Assembly (NCBI RefSeq): GCF_019511445.1
Contig: NZ_JAEUAN010000018.1
Location: 62,001-126,000, forward strand
Direction of reading: 5' to 3'
Length of the DNA: 64,000 bases
DNA from: Aliirhizobium wenxiniae
GTDB taxonomy: Bacteria > Pseudomonadota > Alphaproteobacteria > Rhizobiales > Rhizobiaceae
Shown here in pieces: positions 44,111 to 52,269 of this stretch (position 1 is its first letter; every line of letters starts with the position of its first letter). The translations under genes were made by a program, and so were the position numbers. The notes under the pieces were generated by a model. It was given only the letters and a program-made list of their open reading frames with translations. It searched no databases and was not told where the DNA came from.

Positions 44111-45088
44111 TCAGCTGGCCTTCGGGCGCCAGACGATGTCGGAAATGTCCAGCTTTCGCGGGATGATCTTGAGATCGTAGAATTCGTCGGCCAGCGCCTG
44201 CTGGTACTGGACTGCCGCATCCGGCACGGTGGAGACAGCGCCGAGATCCGCGCCACGCCGCGACAGCACGACCTTGGTGACATCTTCCGGCACGCCGGTA
44301 ATCGAGGCGATCGCCTTTACCGTTTCGTCGAAATTCGACTGTGCCGTACCGCCGACCTTTTTCAGTTCGTCGATCACCTCGACGATCAGATCGCCGTTCT
44401 CGCCAGCGAAATCACCATTACCGAGGAAATAGCTCCAACTGTCGACGATGCCTTCCGCCGTCGTCAGCACGCGGGTCTGCGGATCGGCTTCGGCAATCGC
44501 GGTATAGGGATCCCAGATCGACCAGGCATCGATCGAGCCGTTCTTGAAGGCGGCGGCCGCATCCGGCGGCGCCAGATCGAGCTGGGTCACGTCGGTGGGT
44601 GCAAGACCGCCCTTGCGCAGAACCTTGACCGCAACATTGTGGGCGCTGGAGCCGCGCTTGAAGGCGAGCTTCTTGCCCTTCAGGTCCGCGATCGACTGAA
44701 TAGGACTGTCCTTGTGGACGAGGATGGCCGAACCTTGAGAACTGCCCCGATAGGTGCCGACATAAAGCAGATTGCCACGTGCGGCCTGGGCAAATAGCGG
44801 CGGCACGTCACCCGTCGGGCCGAAATCAAGCGCGCCCGCCCCGAGCGCTTCGAGAAGCGGCGGGCCGGATGTGAATTCCGACCACGTGACCTTGATGCCG
44901 CGATCGGCAAAACGCTTTTCGAGCGCGCCCTGGCTCTTGGCGAGCGCCAGCACACCGTTCTTCTGCCAGCCGATACGCAGTTCCTTGGCGGCGGCCCTCG
45001 CTTGGCCGGCAATCGGCAGCACTGCCGCGGCCGCGGCCGCACCGATCAGCCCCAATGCCTGCCGACGTTTCAAATTGAGTGTCACCAT
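44111..45088 (-). CDS. ssuA: aliphatic sulfonate ABC transporter substrate-binding protein
   Basis: 325 aa periplasmic protein. The leader LKRRQALGLIGAAAAAAVLPIAGQARA contains a twin arginine and may be a Tat signal. The mature part ELRIGWQKNGVLALAKSQGALEKRF, SEFTSGPPLLEALGAGALDFGPTGDVPP and GSIDAWSIWDPYTAIAE is typical of SsuA. The ATG at 45088 is family-consistent; the longer reading has no good site. First gene of the operon. Confidence 0.95.
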   Translation of the reverse strand: MVTLNLKRRQALGLIGAAAAAAVLPIAGQARAAAKELRIGWQKNGVLALAKSQGALEKRFADRGIKVTWSEFTSGPPLLEALGAGALDFGPTGDVPPLFAQAARGNLLYVGTYRGSSQGSAILVHKDSPIQSIADLKGKKLAFKRGSSAHNVAVKVLRKGGLAPTDVTQLDLAPPDAAAAFKNGSIDAWSIWDPYTAIAEADPQTRVLTTAEGIVDSWSYFLGNGDFAGENGDLIVEVIDELKKVGGTAQSNFDETVKAIASITGVPEDVTKVVLSRRGADLGAVSTVPDAAVQYQQALADEFYDLKIIPRKLDISDIVWRPKAS

Positions 45089-45342
45089 CGAATGAACCCT
45101 TCCTCTCCGGATTTCGATGGTGAAAGGCTCCCATACTCTATCGACTTGGTCGACATTCCAACATTTCAAAAAACAACCGGGAATGGAGATTTCATTTCTC
45201 CGATTCAAGCAGATGGGAATGCAAAACTGCTAAACCGCAAATCTACGCTGCGTTGCGGAAAATCATTTTTGCCTGCTTTGTTCTTCCCGTCGGCCATGCT
45301 TTGTTCTAATCATCTGGAACAACAAGCGTTCGGAGGTTCGGC
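45089..45342. promoter_or_regulatory. divergent promoter region, ssuA and reductase gene
   Basis: 254 bases without an ORF between divergent genes. It is AT-richer in the middle and contains a short imperfect dyad GGAGATTTCATTTCTCC near 45186-45202. It is the expected place for sulfur-dependent control of ssu, but no recognised operator was identified. Confidence 0.4.
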
Positions 45343-46215
45343 ATGGCGAAAGTGGCATTCATCGGTCTCGGGGTGATGGGTTTCCCGATGGCGGGACATC
45401 TCAAGCAGAAGGGCGGCCACGACGTCACCGTCTATAACCGCACCGCCGCCAAGGCTGCCGACTGGGCCGCGAAATTCGGTGGTGCGACCGGAGCCACCCC
45501 GGCTGAAGCCGCCAAGGATTCCGATTTCGTTTTCACCTGCGTCGGCAATGACGACGATCTCCGCTCAGTGACAACAGGCGAAAACGGCGTACTCTCTTCG
45601 ATGAAGGCAGGTGCGATCCTGATCGACAACACCACGGCCAGCGCCGAAGTCGCCCGAGAACTGGAGGCCGCAGCCAAAGAAAAGGGTGTCCACTTCATGG
45701 ATGCGCCCGTTTCCGGCGGACAGGCAGGCGCGGAAAACGGCGTGCTCACCGTCATGTGCGGCGGCGAGCAAGCCATCTTCGACAAGGCCAAGCCGGTCAT
45801 AGACGCCTATGCCCGCATGGTCGGGCTGATGGGTCCGGTCGGAAGCGGCCAACTCACCAAGATGATGAACCAGATCTGCATTGCGGGCATCGTCCAGGGT
45901 CTCTCGGAAGCCATTCATTTCGGCAAGCAGTCGGGTCTCGATATTGAAAAGGTCGTCGATGTCATTTCCAAGGGTGCTGCCGGTTCGTGGCAGATGGAAA
46001 ACCGCCACAAGACGATGGACCAGGGAAAATACGATTTCGGCTTTGCCGTCGACTGGATGCGCAAGGATCTCGACATCGTGCTGACCGAGGCGCGCCGCAA
46101 CGGCGCAAAACTGCCGCTGACGGCGCTGGTCGATCAGTTCTATGGCGACGTGCAGGCCATGGGCGGCAATCGCTGGGACACGTCCTCGCTGCTCGCCCGG
46201 CTTGAGCGGAAATAA
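45343..46215 (+). CDS. 3-hydroxyisobutyrate dehydrogenase family reductase
   Basis: 290 aa beta-hydroxyacid dehydrogenase. NAD(P) loop VAFIGLGVMGFPMAGHL at residues 4-20, substrate loop DAPVSGGQAGAENG near 120, catalytic Lys173 in GSGQLTKMMNQI. The length and subfamily pattern fit glyoxylate/succinic semialdehyde reductase or tartronate semialdehyde reductase as well as 3-hydroxyisobutyrate dehydrogenase; I cannot choose. GGAGG precedes the ATG. AlkD-like gene follows after 18 nt. Confidence 0.88.
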   Translation: MAKVAFIGLGVMGFPMAGHLKQKGGHDVTVYNRTAAKAADWAAKFGGATGATPAEAAKDSDFVFTCVGNDDDLRSVTTGENGVLSSMKAGAILIDNTTASAEVARELEAAAKEKGVHFMDAPVSGGQAGAENGVLTVMCGGEQAIFDKAKPVIDAYARMVGLMGPVGSGQLTKMMNQICIAGIVQGLSEAIHFGKQSGLDIEKVVDVISKGAAGSWQMENRHKTMDQGKYDFGFAVDWMRKDLDIVLTEARRNGAKLPLTALVDQFYGDVQAMGGNRWDTSSLLARLERK

Positions 46216-46233
46216 CCGGCAAGGTCAAAGGCA

Positions 46234-46923
46234 ATGCTCAGCCCCTCCTCCGACGTCGCAGGCATCATCGATCATCTGCGCACATTACGGTCGGAGGAGA
46301 ACATTGCCGGCATGGGCCGCCTCGGCATAGTCACCGAAACGGCGCTCGGGATCTCCAATCCGGACCTGCAGAAGATTGCCCGGGCGGTAGAACGAAACCA
46401 CGCCCGGGCGCTCGAACTTTGGAAGACAGGCATCCGCGAGGCGCGGATGGTGGCGATCTACACGGCCGACCCGAAAGCGCTTAACCCCGCCGAAGCACAT
46501 TCATGGGCGAATGACTTCGTCTCCTGGGAAATCGTCGATACCGCCGCCGACCTTTTTACCGAAACGCCCTTCTGGCAGGACCTGATCGCCGACTTTGCCG
46601 CAGACGATCGCGAATTCGTCCGCCGCACGGCCTTTGCCATGATCGCCGGCGCCTCCGTCCATCTGAAGAAGGAACCGGATGCAGCGTTGATCTGCTATCT
46701 GCCTTTGATCGAAGAGCACTCCACCGATCCGCGCAATTTCGTCAGAAAGGCCGTCAACTGGGCCTTGCGCAATATCGGCAAGCGCAGCGTCACCTGCCAT
46801 GCCCCTGCCCTCGCCCTTGCCCGAAAACTTGAGGCATCCGACGATAAAACGGCACGTTGGATCGGCAAGGATGCAGTCAAGGAATTGTCGAGCGAGAAGG
46901 TGCTGAAGCGGCTGAAAGTCTGA
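46234..46923 (+). CDS. AlkD-like DNA alkylation repair protein
   Basis: 229 aa all-helical HEAT-like repeat protein. Typical AlkD segments: NIAGMGRLGIVTETALGISNPDLQKIAR, LELWKTGIREARMVAIYTADP, WANDFVSWEIVDTAADLF, DDREFVRRTAFAMIAG and NFVRKAVNWALRNIGKR. AlkD-type glycosylases remove bulky alkylated bases. It starts 18 nt after the reductase stop, so co-transcription is likely. Two further DNA-metabolism genes lie just beyond. Confidence 0.88.
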   Translation: MLSPSSDVAGIIDHLRTLRSEENIAGMGRLGIVTETALGISNPDLQKIARAVERNHARALELWKTGIREARMVAIYTADPKALNPAEAHSWANDFVSWEIVDTAADLFTETPFWQDLIADFAADDREFVRRTAFAMIAGASVHLKKEPDAALICYLPLIEEHSTDPRNFVRKAVNWALRNIGKRSVTCHAPALALARKLEASDDKTARWIGKDAVKELSSEKVLKRLKV

Positions 46924-46997
46924 ATATCAAAGCGAAAACGCCGCAACCCATGCCGGATCGCAGCGCTCGCAAAATTGCCTCAACAGAGCTGGATCGC

Positions 46998-47489
46998 TCA
47001 GTCGTCGCCGGATTTCTGGTTGTCGATCATCATGTAGTCGAGCGGCAGTTCCGTCGTGTACTTGATCTGCTCCATGGCGAAGACGGAGGAGACGTCGCGG
47101 ATCTCGATCTTGGCGATCAGGCGCTTGTAGAAGGCGTCATAGGCGGCGATATCCGGCACGACGACGCGCAGGAGATAATCGACATCACCGCTCATGCGGT
47201 AAAACTCCACCACTTCCGGGAAATCGACCACGACTTCGGAAAAACGCTTCAGCCATTCGATCGAGTGGCTGGCGGTACGGATCGAGACGAAGACGGTAAC
47301 CTTGGTGTTGACCTTGCCCGGATCGAGCAATGCCACGCGACGGCGAATGACGCCGTCCTCTTCCATCTTCTGGATACGACGCCAGCAAGGCGTGGTGGAC
47401 AGGCCGACCTTCTTTGCGAGATCCGCAACTGCGAGTGTGGAATCCTCCTGCAGAATGCGCAGGATCTTGCGGTCAAGACGGTCCATCAT
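46998..47489 (-). CDS. Lrp/AsnC family transcriptional regulator
   Basis: 163 aa. N-terminal winged HTH (MDRLDRKILRILQEDSTLAVADLAKKVGLSTTPCWRRIQKMEEDGVI) and C-terminal RAM/AsnC ligand domain (VTVFVSIRTASHS, VVEFYRMSGDVDYLLRVVVPDI). The start may be either of two adjacent ATGs at 47489 or 47486. Target unknown; there is no neighbour in the divergent direction that is an obvious amino-acid gene. Confidence 0.94.
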   Translation of the reverse strand: MMDRLDRKILRILQEDSTLAVADLAKKVGLSTTPCWRRIQKMEEDGVIRRRVALLDPGKVNTKVTVFVSIRTASHSIEWLKRFSEVVVDFPEVVEFYRMSGDVDYLLRVVVPDIAAYDAFYKRLIAKIEIRDVSSVFAMEQIKYTTELPLDYMMIDNQKSGDD

Positions 47490-47536
47490 TGTCCCCTTCG
47501 AAATGTTTTTTCGTTATACACCCGAATTTCGCACAG

Positions 47537-48181
47537 TTAAGCGAATTTTGTTCCGCGGATCAAGCTATCCACATGCAGCCTCAGCACCGGCAGGATCTCT
47601 TCCTCAAACCAGACGTTTCTTTTCAGCCAGCCGCTGTTGCGCCAACTCGGATGCGGCAGTGGCAGGATGCGCGGCCCGTCATTGGCGAAGAAATAGTCGC
47701 GCCAGTTTCTCACCGTCTCGGTCGTGCTTTTCTTGCGGCGCGCACCCAGATGCCATGCAGCGGCATATTGGCCGATGACGAGGATGGTGTCGATTTGCGG
47801 CATTGCCGCAATCACCTTGCTGCGCCATGCGGGCGCACATTCCTTGCGCGGCGGCAGGTCGCTTCCCTTTGCGTCGTAACCGGGAAAACAGAAGCCCATG
47901 GGCACGATCGCTAGACGGCTCGCGTCATAAAATTCCTCGCGCGTGACGCCCATCCAGTCGCGCAGCCGGTTGCCAGATGCATCATCGAAAGGCAGTCCGC
48001 TTTCATGGACGCGCAGGCCCGGCGCCTGGCCGGCAATCATCAGCCTCGCCGTCGATGACAGCGTTACGACCGGCCGCGGCTCATGGGGCAGCGGATTGTC
48101 CGCCTTTGCAGGATGATCCCGACAGATGCGACAGGCGGCAATCGATGCGCCAAGATCGGCGATCCGGCAAGGGTCCGTCAC
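47537..48181 (-). CDS. uracil-DNA glycosylase family protein
   Basis: 214 aa if started at the GTG overlapping the nuclease stop (GTGA); a GTG at 48196 gives five more residues. The UDG-superfamily fold is suggested by LMIAGQAPGLRVHESGLPFDDASGNRLRDWMG, an N-terminal Cys-rich stretch (AACRICRDHP), the cysteine in KECAPAWRSKVIAAMP, and ILPLPHPSWRNSGWL near the C-terminus. This resembles the UDG-like family with atypical active site; uracil excision is not assured. It overlaps the upstream nuclease gene. Confidence 0.85.
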   Translation of the reverse strand: MTDPCRIADLGASIAACRICRDHPAKADNPLPHEPRPVVTLSSTARLMIAGQAPGLRVHESGLPFDDASGNRLRDWMGVTREEFYDASRLAIVPMGFCFPGYDAKGSDLPPRKECAPAWRSKVIAAMPQIDTILVIGQYAAAWHLGARRKKSTTETVRNWRDYFFANDGPRILPLPHPSWRNSGWLKRNVWFEEEILPVLRLHVDSLIRGTKFA

Positions 48182-48765
48182 GACCAAGGAAGCCACCCTT
48201 TCAACCGGTCGAGGATCGTGTCCACCAGGCTTTCGTCCCCTGCCGATCCATCATCTTCCGCTGCCGCGCCCTTGGCGGCACGCCATGCGCGCGGCGTCTC
48301 GAAGGGAGCTGACCAAATCCCCCTGCCTTCGCCCCGCGCGGCAGTCTCCTCCTCGTGATAATCCCCGGAGGCAACGGCCATGCCCTGACGAACAAGCTCG
48401 GCATTCACATCCGTCTCGCCCAGTTTGCAACGCACCAGCACGCGCCCGTAACGATCTCTGGACGATCCCGCACAATATGCGTCAGGCGACGCGGCGAACT
48501 TCGACAGAGCATCGCGTGCGGCATCGCCGCATGTCCAGGCATTTCCGCCCTCGCCGCCACAGGACTGATCGGACTCCGGCGCATCGATGCCGATCAGCCT
48601 CAACCGCTCTGCCCCGGCAGCCAGAGTATCGCCGTCGATTGCGTAAAACGGGCCGCTGATGCGGGTGTCGCCGTTCAAGTCGATCTTGGCAACGATCAGC
48701 GAGGCAAGGACGAGGAATGCTCCGAGGAACAGACCATCCTTCAGGGTCTTGGCAAGTCGGGTCAC
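48178..48765 (-). CDS. membrane-anchored thermonuclease-like (SNase) protein
   Basis: 195 aa. Hydrophobic anchor LFLGAFLVLASLIVAK near residues 12-28, then the nuclease-like fold: FYAIDGDTLAAGAERLRLIGIDAPESDQSC, CGDAARDALSKF, RDRYGRVLVRCKLGETDVNAELVRQGMAVASGDY. Conserved Asp and Arg positions look intact. The C-terminal tail is acidic, then helical. Overlaps the UDG-like gene by 4 nt. Confidence 0.9.
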   Translation of the reverse strand: MTRLAKTLKDGLFLGAFLVLASLIVAKIDLNGDTRISGPFYAIDGDTLAAGAERLRLIGIDAPESDQSCGGEGGNAWTCGDAARDALSKFAASPDAYCAGSSRDRYGRVLVRCKLGETDVNAELVRQGMAVASGDYHEEETAARGEGRGIWSAPFETPRAWRAAKGAAAEDDGSAGDESLVDTILDRLKGWLPWS

Positions 48766-48887
48766 AATCCGGTCCCAATTACAAACGGAAGCTTCAGGAA
48801 AATGGCAAACAAAACCTTTCCCGGCAGTATCTTCTTAAGGTTTGGAACATAAGCTCTCAATCATCCGAGTAAGTTAGTTCACAACCA

Positions 48888-50423
48888 ATGAGTAGCGGCG
48901 TCAGTACCTCGACCGACAAGATAATCGTTGATCGATCGCGTGGTCACCGCAACAAGGCGGTTTCCAAGGCCGTGCGCGCGACGCGTGAACGACTGCAACT
49001 CAGCACCAACGGCAATCAGGCATTTGACCGGGACACTCTGTCCATGCATGTCAATGCGGTCCTGCAGGCCGCAGCGGTCGTCCCCCTGTTCATCGCGCTT
49101 GTCACCGCGATCGGCATGTATGTGTCGCCCAGCGCCAATCTGATCGTCTGGGCGCTTCTCATGCTCAGCCTGCATGCGATCAATCTCCTGATCGCCCGCC
49201 GCTTCAGCCGCAAGGAGATCGCCGCGGCATCGACGACCAAGTGGCGGCGACGTTTGCTGGCAGCCCAGGTTCTGCTCGGTGTCGGCTGGGCGATCTTTGC
49301 GCTTCAGTCCTGCAACACCTGCGGCGGCGACAGTTTCTATTTCTACAAGGGCGCAGTGCTTCTGTTTGCGATCTCGATCACCGCCATGAGCAGCTTCATG
49401 CTGCGCCAGGGCGTGCTCGTCGGCTTTCTGCCGATGATCGCAGCGCTTCTCTTCATGGCGATCATGTCCCGCGACCTGGTGGATGTCGGACTGACGGCAA
49501 TCTGCGCAATTGCGGTCGTGTTCTTCCATTTCATCGGCGACAGGCTTTATCGATCGAACCTGACCCTGATGTCCTATCAGTCGGAAAAAGATGATCTGAT
49601 CGCCGAGCTGGAAGTGGCCAAATCGATGTCGGACGAGGCGCGGCGCCGTGCGGAAGAGGCCAATCTGGCCAAATCCCGCTTTCTTGCCTCGATGTCCCAT
49701 GAACTAAGGACGCCGCTCAACGCCATTCTCGGCTTTTCCGAGGTGATGAGTTCCGAAGTGCTCGGTCCGCTGCCGAACCCGACCTACCGGGAATATGCCG
49801 GTGACATTCATCGTTCCGGTGAGCATCTTCTCAACTTGATCAACGAAATCCTCGACCTGTCGCGCATCGAAGCCGGCCGCTACGATCTCAACGAGGAAAC
49901 CCTGTCACTGCTCGAAGTGGCGGAAGACTGCATCGGCATGGTGCAGTTGCGGGCGCGCGCGAAGAATATCGTCATCAAGCACGCTTTCGAAAACGATATG
50001 CCGCATGTCTGGGCCGACGAGAAATCGATCCGCCAGGTCATTCTCAACCTGCTCTCCAATGCGGTGAAATTCACCCAGCAGGGCGGAGAAATCTCCGTCA
50101 AGGCGGGATGGACGGCCGGCGGCGGCCAGTATGTATCGATCAAGGACAACGGGCCGGGCATTCCAGAAGAGGAAATCCCTGTGGTATTGTCGGCTTTCGG
50201 CCAGGGATCGATCGCCATCAAGAGTGCAGAACAGGGCACCGGGCTCGGACTGCCGATAGTACAGGCGATACTCGCCAAGCATGACGGCCAGTTCGTGCTG
50301 CGCTCGAAACTGCGCGAAGGAACAGAAGTGATCGCCATCCTGCCGGCGACGCGCGTGATGCAAAGTATTCCAGCCGTTGCCGATGCGCAGGCGATTGAAA
50401 GGCGCAGGCGTTCATTCGCCTGA
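48888..50423 (+). CDS. membrane sensor histidine kinase (PdhS/DivJ-like region)
   Basis: 511 aa. Six or so membrane helices in residues 50-220 (e.g. AAAVVPLFIALVTAIGMYV, LLLAAQVLLGVGWAIFAL). A Cys pair, C142 and C145 (SCNTCGGD), is in one extramembrane loop. A coiled segment then leads to the dimerisation/phosphoacceptor FLASMSHELRTPLNAILGFSEVM with His271, and the ATPase domain has NLLSNAVKFT, DNGPGIPEEEI and GTGLGLPIVQAI. The HisKA sequence is like alphaproteobacterial PdhS/PleC-type kinases that act on DivK; partner unknown here. No cognate regulator gene adjoins. Confidence 0.93.
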   Translation: MSSGVSTSTDKIIVDRSRGHRNKAVSKAVRATRERLQLSTNGNQAFDRDTLSMHVNAVLQAAAVVPLFIALVTAIGMYVSPSANLIVWALLMLSLHAINLLIARRFSRKEIAAASTTKWRRRLLAAQVLLGVGWAIFALQSCNTCGGDSFYFYKGAVLLFAISITAMSSFMLRQGVLVGFLPMIAALLFMAIMSRDLVDVGLTAICAIAVVFFHFIGDRLYRSNLTLMSYQSEKDDLIAELEVAKSMSDEARRRAEEANLAKSRFLASMSHELRTPLNAILGFSEVMSSEVLGPLPNPTYREYAGDIHRSGEHLLNLINEILDLSRIEAGRYDLNEETLSLLEVAEDCIGMVQLRARAKNIVIKHAFENDMPHVWADEKSIRQVILNLLSNAVKFTQQGGEISVKAGWTAGGGQYVSIKDNGPGIPEEEIPVVLSAFGQGSIAIKSAEQGTGLGLPIVQAILAKHDGQFVLRSKLREGTEVIAILPATRVMQSIPAVADAQAIERRRRSFA

Positions 50424-50467
50424 AGCCCTGTAAACGCAATAGAGCATTTTCGGTCAATTCGGCCGCT
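50424..50467 (+). terminator. possible hairpin after the kinase gene
   Basis: TAGAGC at 50440-50445 and GCTCTA at 50465-50470 pair around a 19-nt loop. It resembles short hairpins common in rhizobial intergenic DNA. Weak. Confidence 0.35.
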
Positions 50468-50656
50468 CTAATCAGAACGCCGTTTGCGACAGTCTTCCTG
50501 CTCATGCTGAATTCGCATGCGTATCCGCTGCCCCGCGGCCCAGGAATGGGCGTGTTCAGCAATATTGAAAATGTGCTCGCTCACCTGTCCGTCCTCGCGT
50601 ATCCGAACGACCCACCTGAAATTAGATTCAAAAATTTCGATCTTGTCGTCTATCAA
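50468..50656 (-). CDS. small hypothetical protein
   Basis: 62 aa, TTG start with CGGAG 9 nt upstream. Sequence FESNFRWVVRIREDGQVSEHIFNIAEHAHSWAAGQRIRMRI has a protein-like amphipathic layout (beta strand, then helix), similar in style to short rhizobial hypotheticals with a GQRIR motif. No family known to me. An opposite-strand ORF (50504-50689) covers it; the minus-strand reading looks more protein-like. Confidence 0.45.
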   Translation of the reverse strand: MIDDKIEIFESNFRWVVRIREDGQVSEHIFNIAEHAHSWAAGQRIRMRIQHEQEDCRKRRSD

Positions 50657-50720
50657 GGTGACAAGCTCCGCGACATTCAGAAAACATGACAGAAGCTAAG
50701 TTTTCAGGATTCGCACGTCC

Positions 50721-50761
50721 ACTACAAGAAGTTGTAGTCCCGCATCACGGATCCGTGATGC
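50721..50761. repeat. two adjacent perfect palindromes
   Basis: ACTACAA-GAAG-TTGTAGT (50721-50738) is followed by a continuous 20-bp palindrome, GCATCACGGA/TCCGTGATGC (50742-50761), about 40 nt downstream of the dgkA stop. They may be terminators or operator-like sites; neither is followed by a clear T run. Confidence 0.6.
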
Positions 50762-50800
50762 CATAACTAGGCAATTGGAATATCTGAACATTCCGATTCT

Positions 50801-51199
50801 CTAAGACAACCAGAATAGAGCCCTGATCACGACATAAAGAGCAAACAGGCCGTTTGCTGCCAAAAGGCAGAATACGGCGAAGGAACCGAGATCCTTCGCG
50901 TGACGTCCGACCGTGGAGATCTCTGGCGAGATTCGATCGACGAGTTCCTCGATCGCGGTGTTGAGCGCTTCGGCGGAAAACAGGAGCAGCATGAGTATGA
51001 GGAAGATGAAATAATCCATCGCGGCTGCGCCAACGACGGCAAACAGGATGAGGCCTGCCGCAAAAGCATAGACCTCGTGCCGGAAGGCCTCTTCCTTCCA
51101 CAGGCGCAAAAGCCCCTGCATCGAATATCGCGTCGCCGCGATGACCCGGCGAACGCCGCTCGCTTTTCCGTTTCTAGTGTCGAGCGGCGTCTGTTCCAT
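50801..51199 (-). CDS. dgkA: diacylglycerol kinase
   Basis: 132 aa three-helix inner membrane kinase. The conserved catalytic stretch EALNTAIEELVDRISPEISTVGRHAKDLGSFAVF and the first-helix motif EEAFRHEVYAFAAGLILF identify the prokaryotic DgkA family. It recycles diacylglycerol from membrane-derived oligosaccharide or osmoregulated glucan synthesis. Starts 9 nt after the cobT stop, so it is probably co-transcribed with cobT. Confidence 0.94.
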   Translation of the reverse strand: MEQTPLDTRNGKASGVRRVIAATRYSMQGLLRLWKEEAFRHEVYAFAAGLILFAVVGAAAMDYFIFLILMLLLFSAEALNTAIEELVDRISPEISTVGRHAKDLGSFAVFCLLAANGLFALYVVIRALFWLS

Positions 51200-51208
51200 C
51201 TATTGCCT

Positions 51209-52225
51209 TCAGGCCTTGTTGGTCACGCCAGCCTGCTCATAAGTCGCCATGCCGGAATGGCAGGCGGCGGCCGACTTGACGATACCCGCAGCCAGTGCTG
51301 CGCCCGTGCCTTCACCCAGCCGCATGCCGAGCGCCAGAAGCGGCGTCTTGCCAAGCTTTTCGATGGAGCGCAGATGCCCCGGTTCGGCAGACACGTGACC
51401 GATCAGGCAATGGTCGATCGCCGATGGGTTCATGGCCTTCAGGATTGCGGCAGCGGCGGTTACAACATAGCCATCGAGCAGGACCGGGATCTTTTCCATG
51501 CGGGCGGCCAGAATGGCGCCGGCGATCGCGGCGATCTCACGGCCGCCGAGACGGCGTAGGATTTCGAGCGGATCGGAAAGATGATCCTTGTGGAAATCGA
51601 CCGCCTGTTTGACGACGGCGATCTTGCGCGCCATCAGTTCGCCATGAGACCCGGTGCCAGGACCGACCCAGTCTTCCGCCTCGCCGCCATAAAGCGCCAG
51701 ATGGATTGCCGCAGCGATCGTCGTGTTGCCGATCCCCATCTCGCCGAGGCAGAGAAGATCGGTGCCGCCGGCAATCGCTTCCATGCCGAAGGCCATGGTG
51801 GCGGCGCAATCGCGCTCGGAAAGGGCAGCTTCGGTTGCAATGTCACCTGTCGGGTAATCGAGCGCCAGATCGAAGATCTTCAGGCCCAGATCATGGGTGA
51901 CGCAGATCTGATTGATTGCCGCACCACCTGCGGCAAAATTCTCCACCATCTGCTGGGTAACCGAAGGCGGGAACGGCGTAATGCCGTGCCTGGTGACGCC
52001 GTGATTGCCGGCGAAGATCGCCACGAGCGGGCGGGTGACGGCCGGCGCCCTGCCCGTCCATGCGGCGAGCCAGAAGGCGATTTCCTCAAGTCTTCCAAGT
52101 GCTCCCGCCGGCTTGGTCAGCGTCGCATCACGCTCGCGGGCATCCACCAATGCGCGCGGATCCGGTCCCGGCAGGTTGGCAATCAGGTTACGGAAATCGT
52201 CGAAAGGCAGGCCGCTCAAACTCAT
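51209..52225 (-). CDS. cobT: nicotinate-nucleotide:dimethylbenzimidazole phosphoribosyltransferase
   Basis: 338 aa enzyme that makes alpha-ribazole-phosphate from DMB (cobU in rhizobial naming). Landmarks: TKPAGALGRLEEIAFWLA, VAIFAGNHGVTRHGITPFPPSVTQQMVENFAAGGAAIN, LCLGEMGIGNTTIAAAI and ALGMRLGEGTGAALA with the catalytic Glu. The ATG at 52225 is preferred over a longer reading. Divergent from cobS with only about 45 nt between. It uses the DMB made by BluB. Confidence 0.96.
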   Translation of the reverse strand: MSLSGLPFDDFRNLIANLPGPDPRALVDARERDATLTKPAGALGRLEEIAFWLAAWTGRAPAVTRPLVAIFAGNHGVTRHGITPFPPSVTQQMVENFAAGGAAINQICVTHDLGLKIFDLALDYPTGDIATEAALSERDCAATMAFGMEAIAGGTDLLCLGEMGIGNTTIAAAIHLALYGGEAEDWVGPGTGSHGELMARKIAVVKQAVDFHKDHLSDPLEILRRLGGREIAAIAGAILAARMEKIPVLLDGYVVTAAAAILKAMNPSAIDHCLIGHVSAEPGHLRSIEKLGKTPLLALGMRLGEGTGAALAAGIVKSAAACHSGMATYEQAGVTNKA

Positions 52226-52269
52226 AGAAGTCTCTCTCGTCTTGGCCGGCGGGTCGTCATCTGACACTT

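Noticed and set aside
50504..50689. 61-codon plus-strand ORF opposite the small minus-strand ORF
   Set aside because: Proline-rich opening with no ribosome site; the minus-strand reading is more protein-like.
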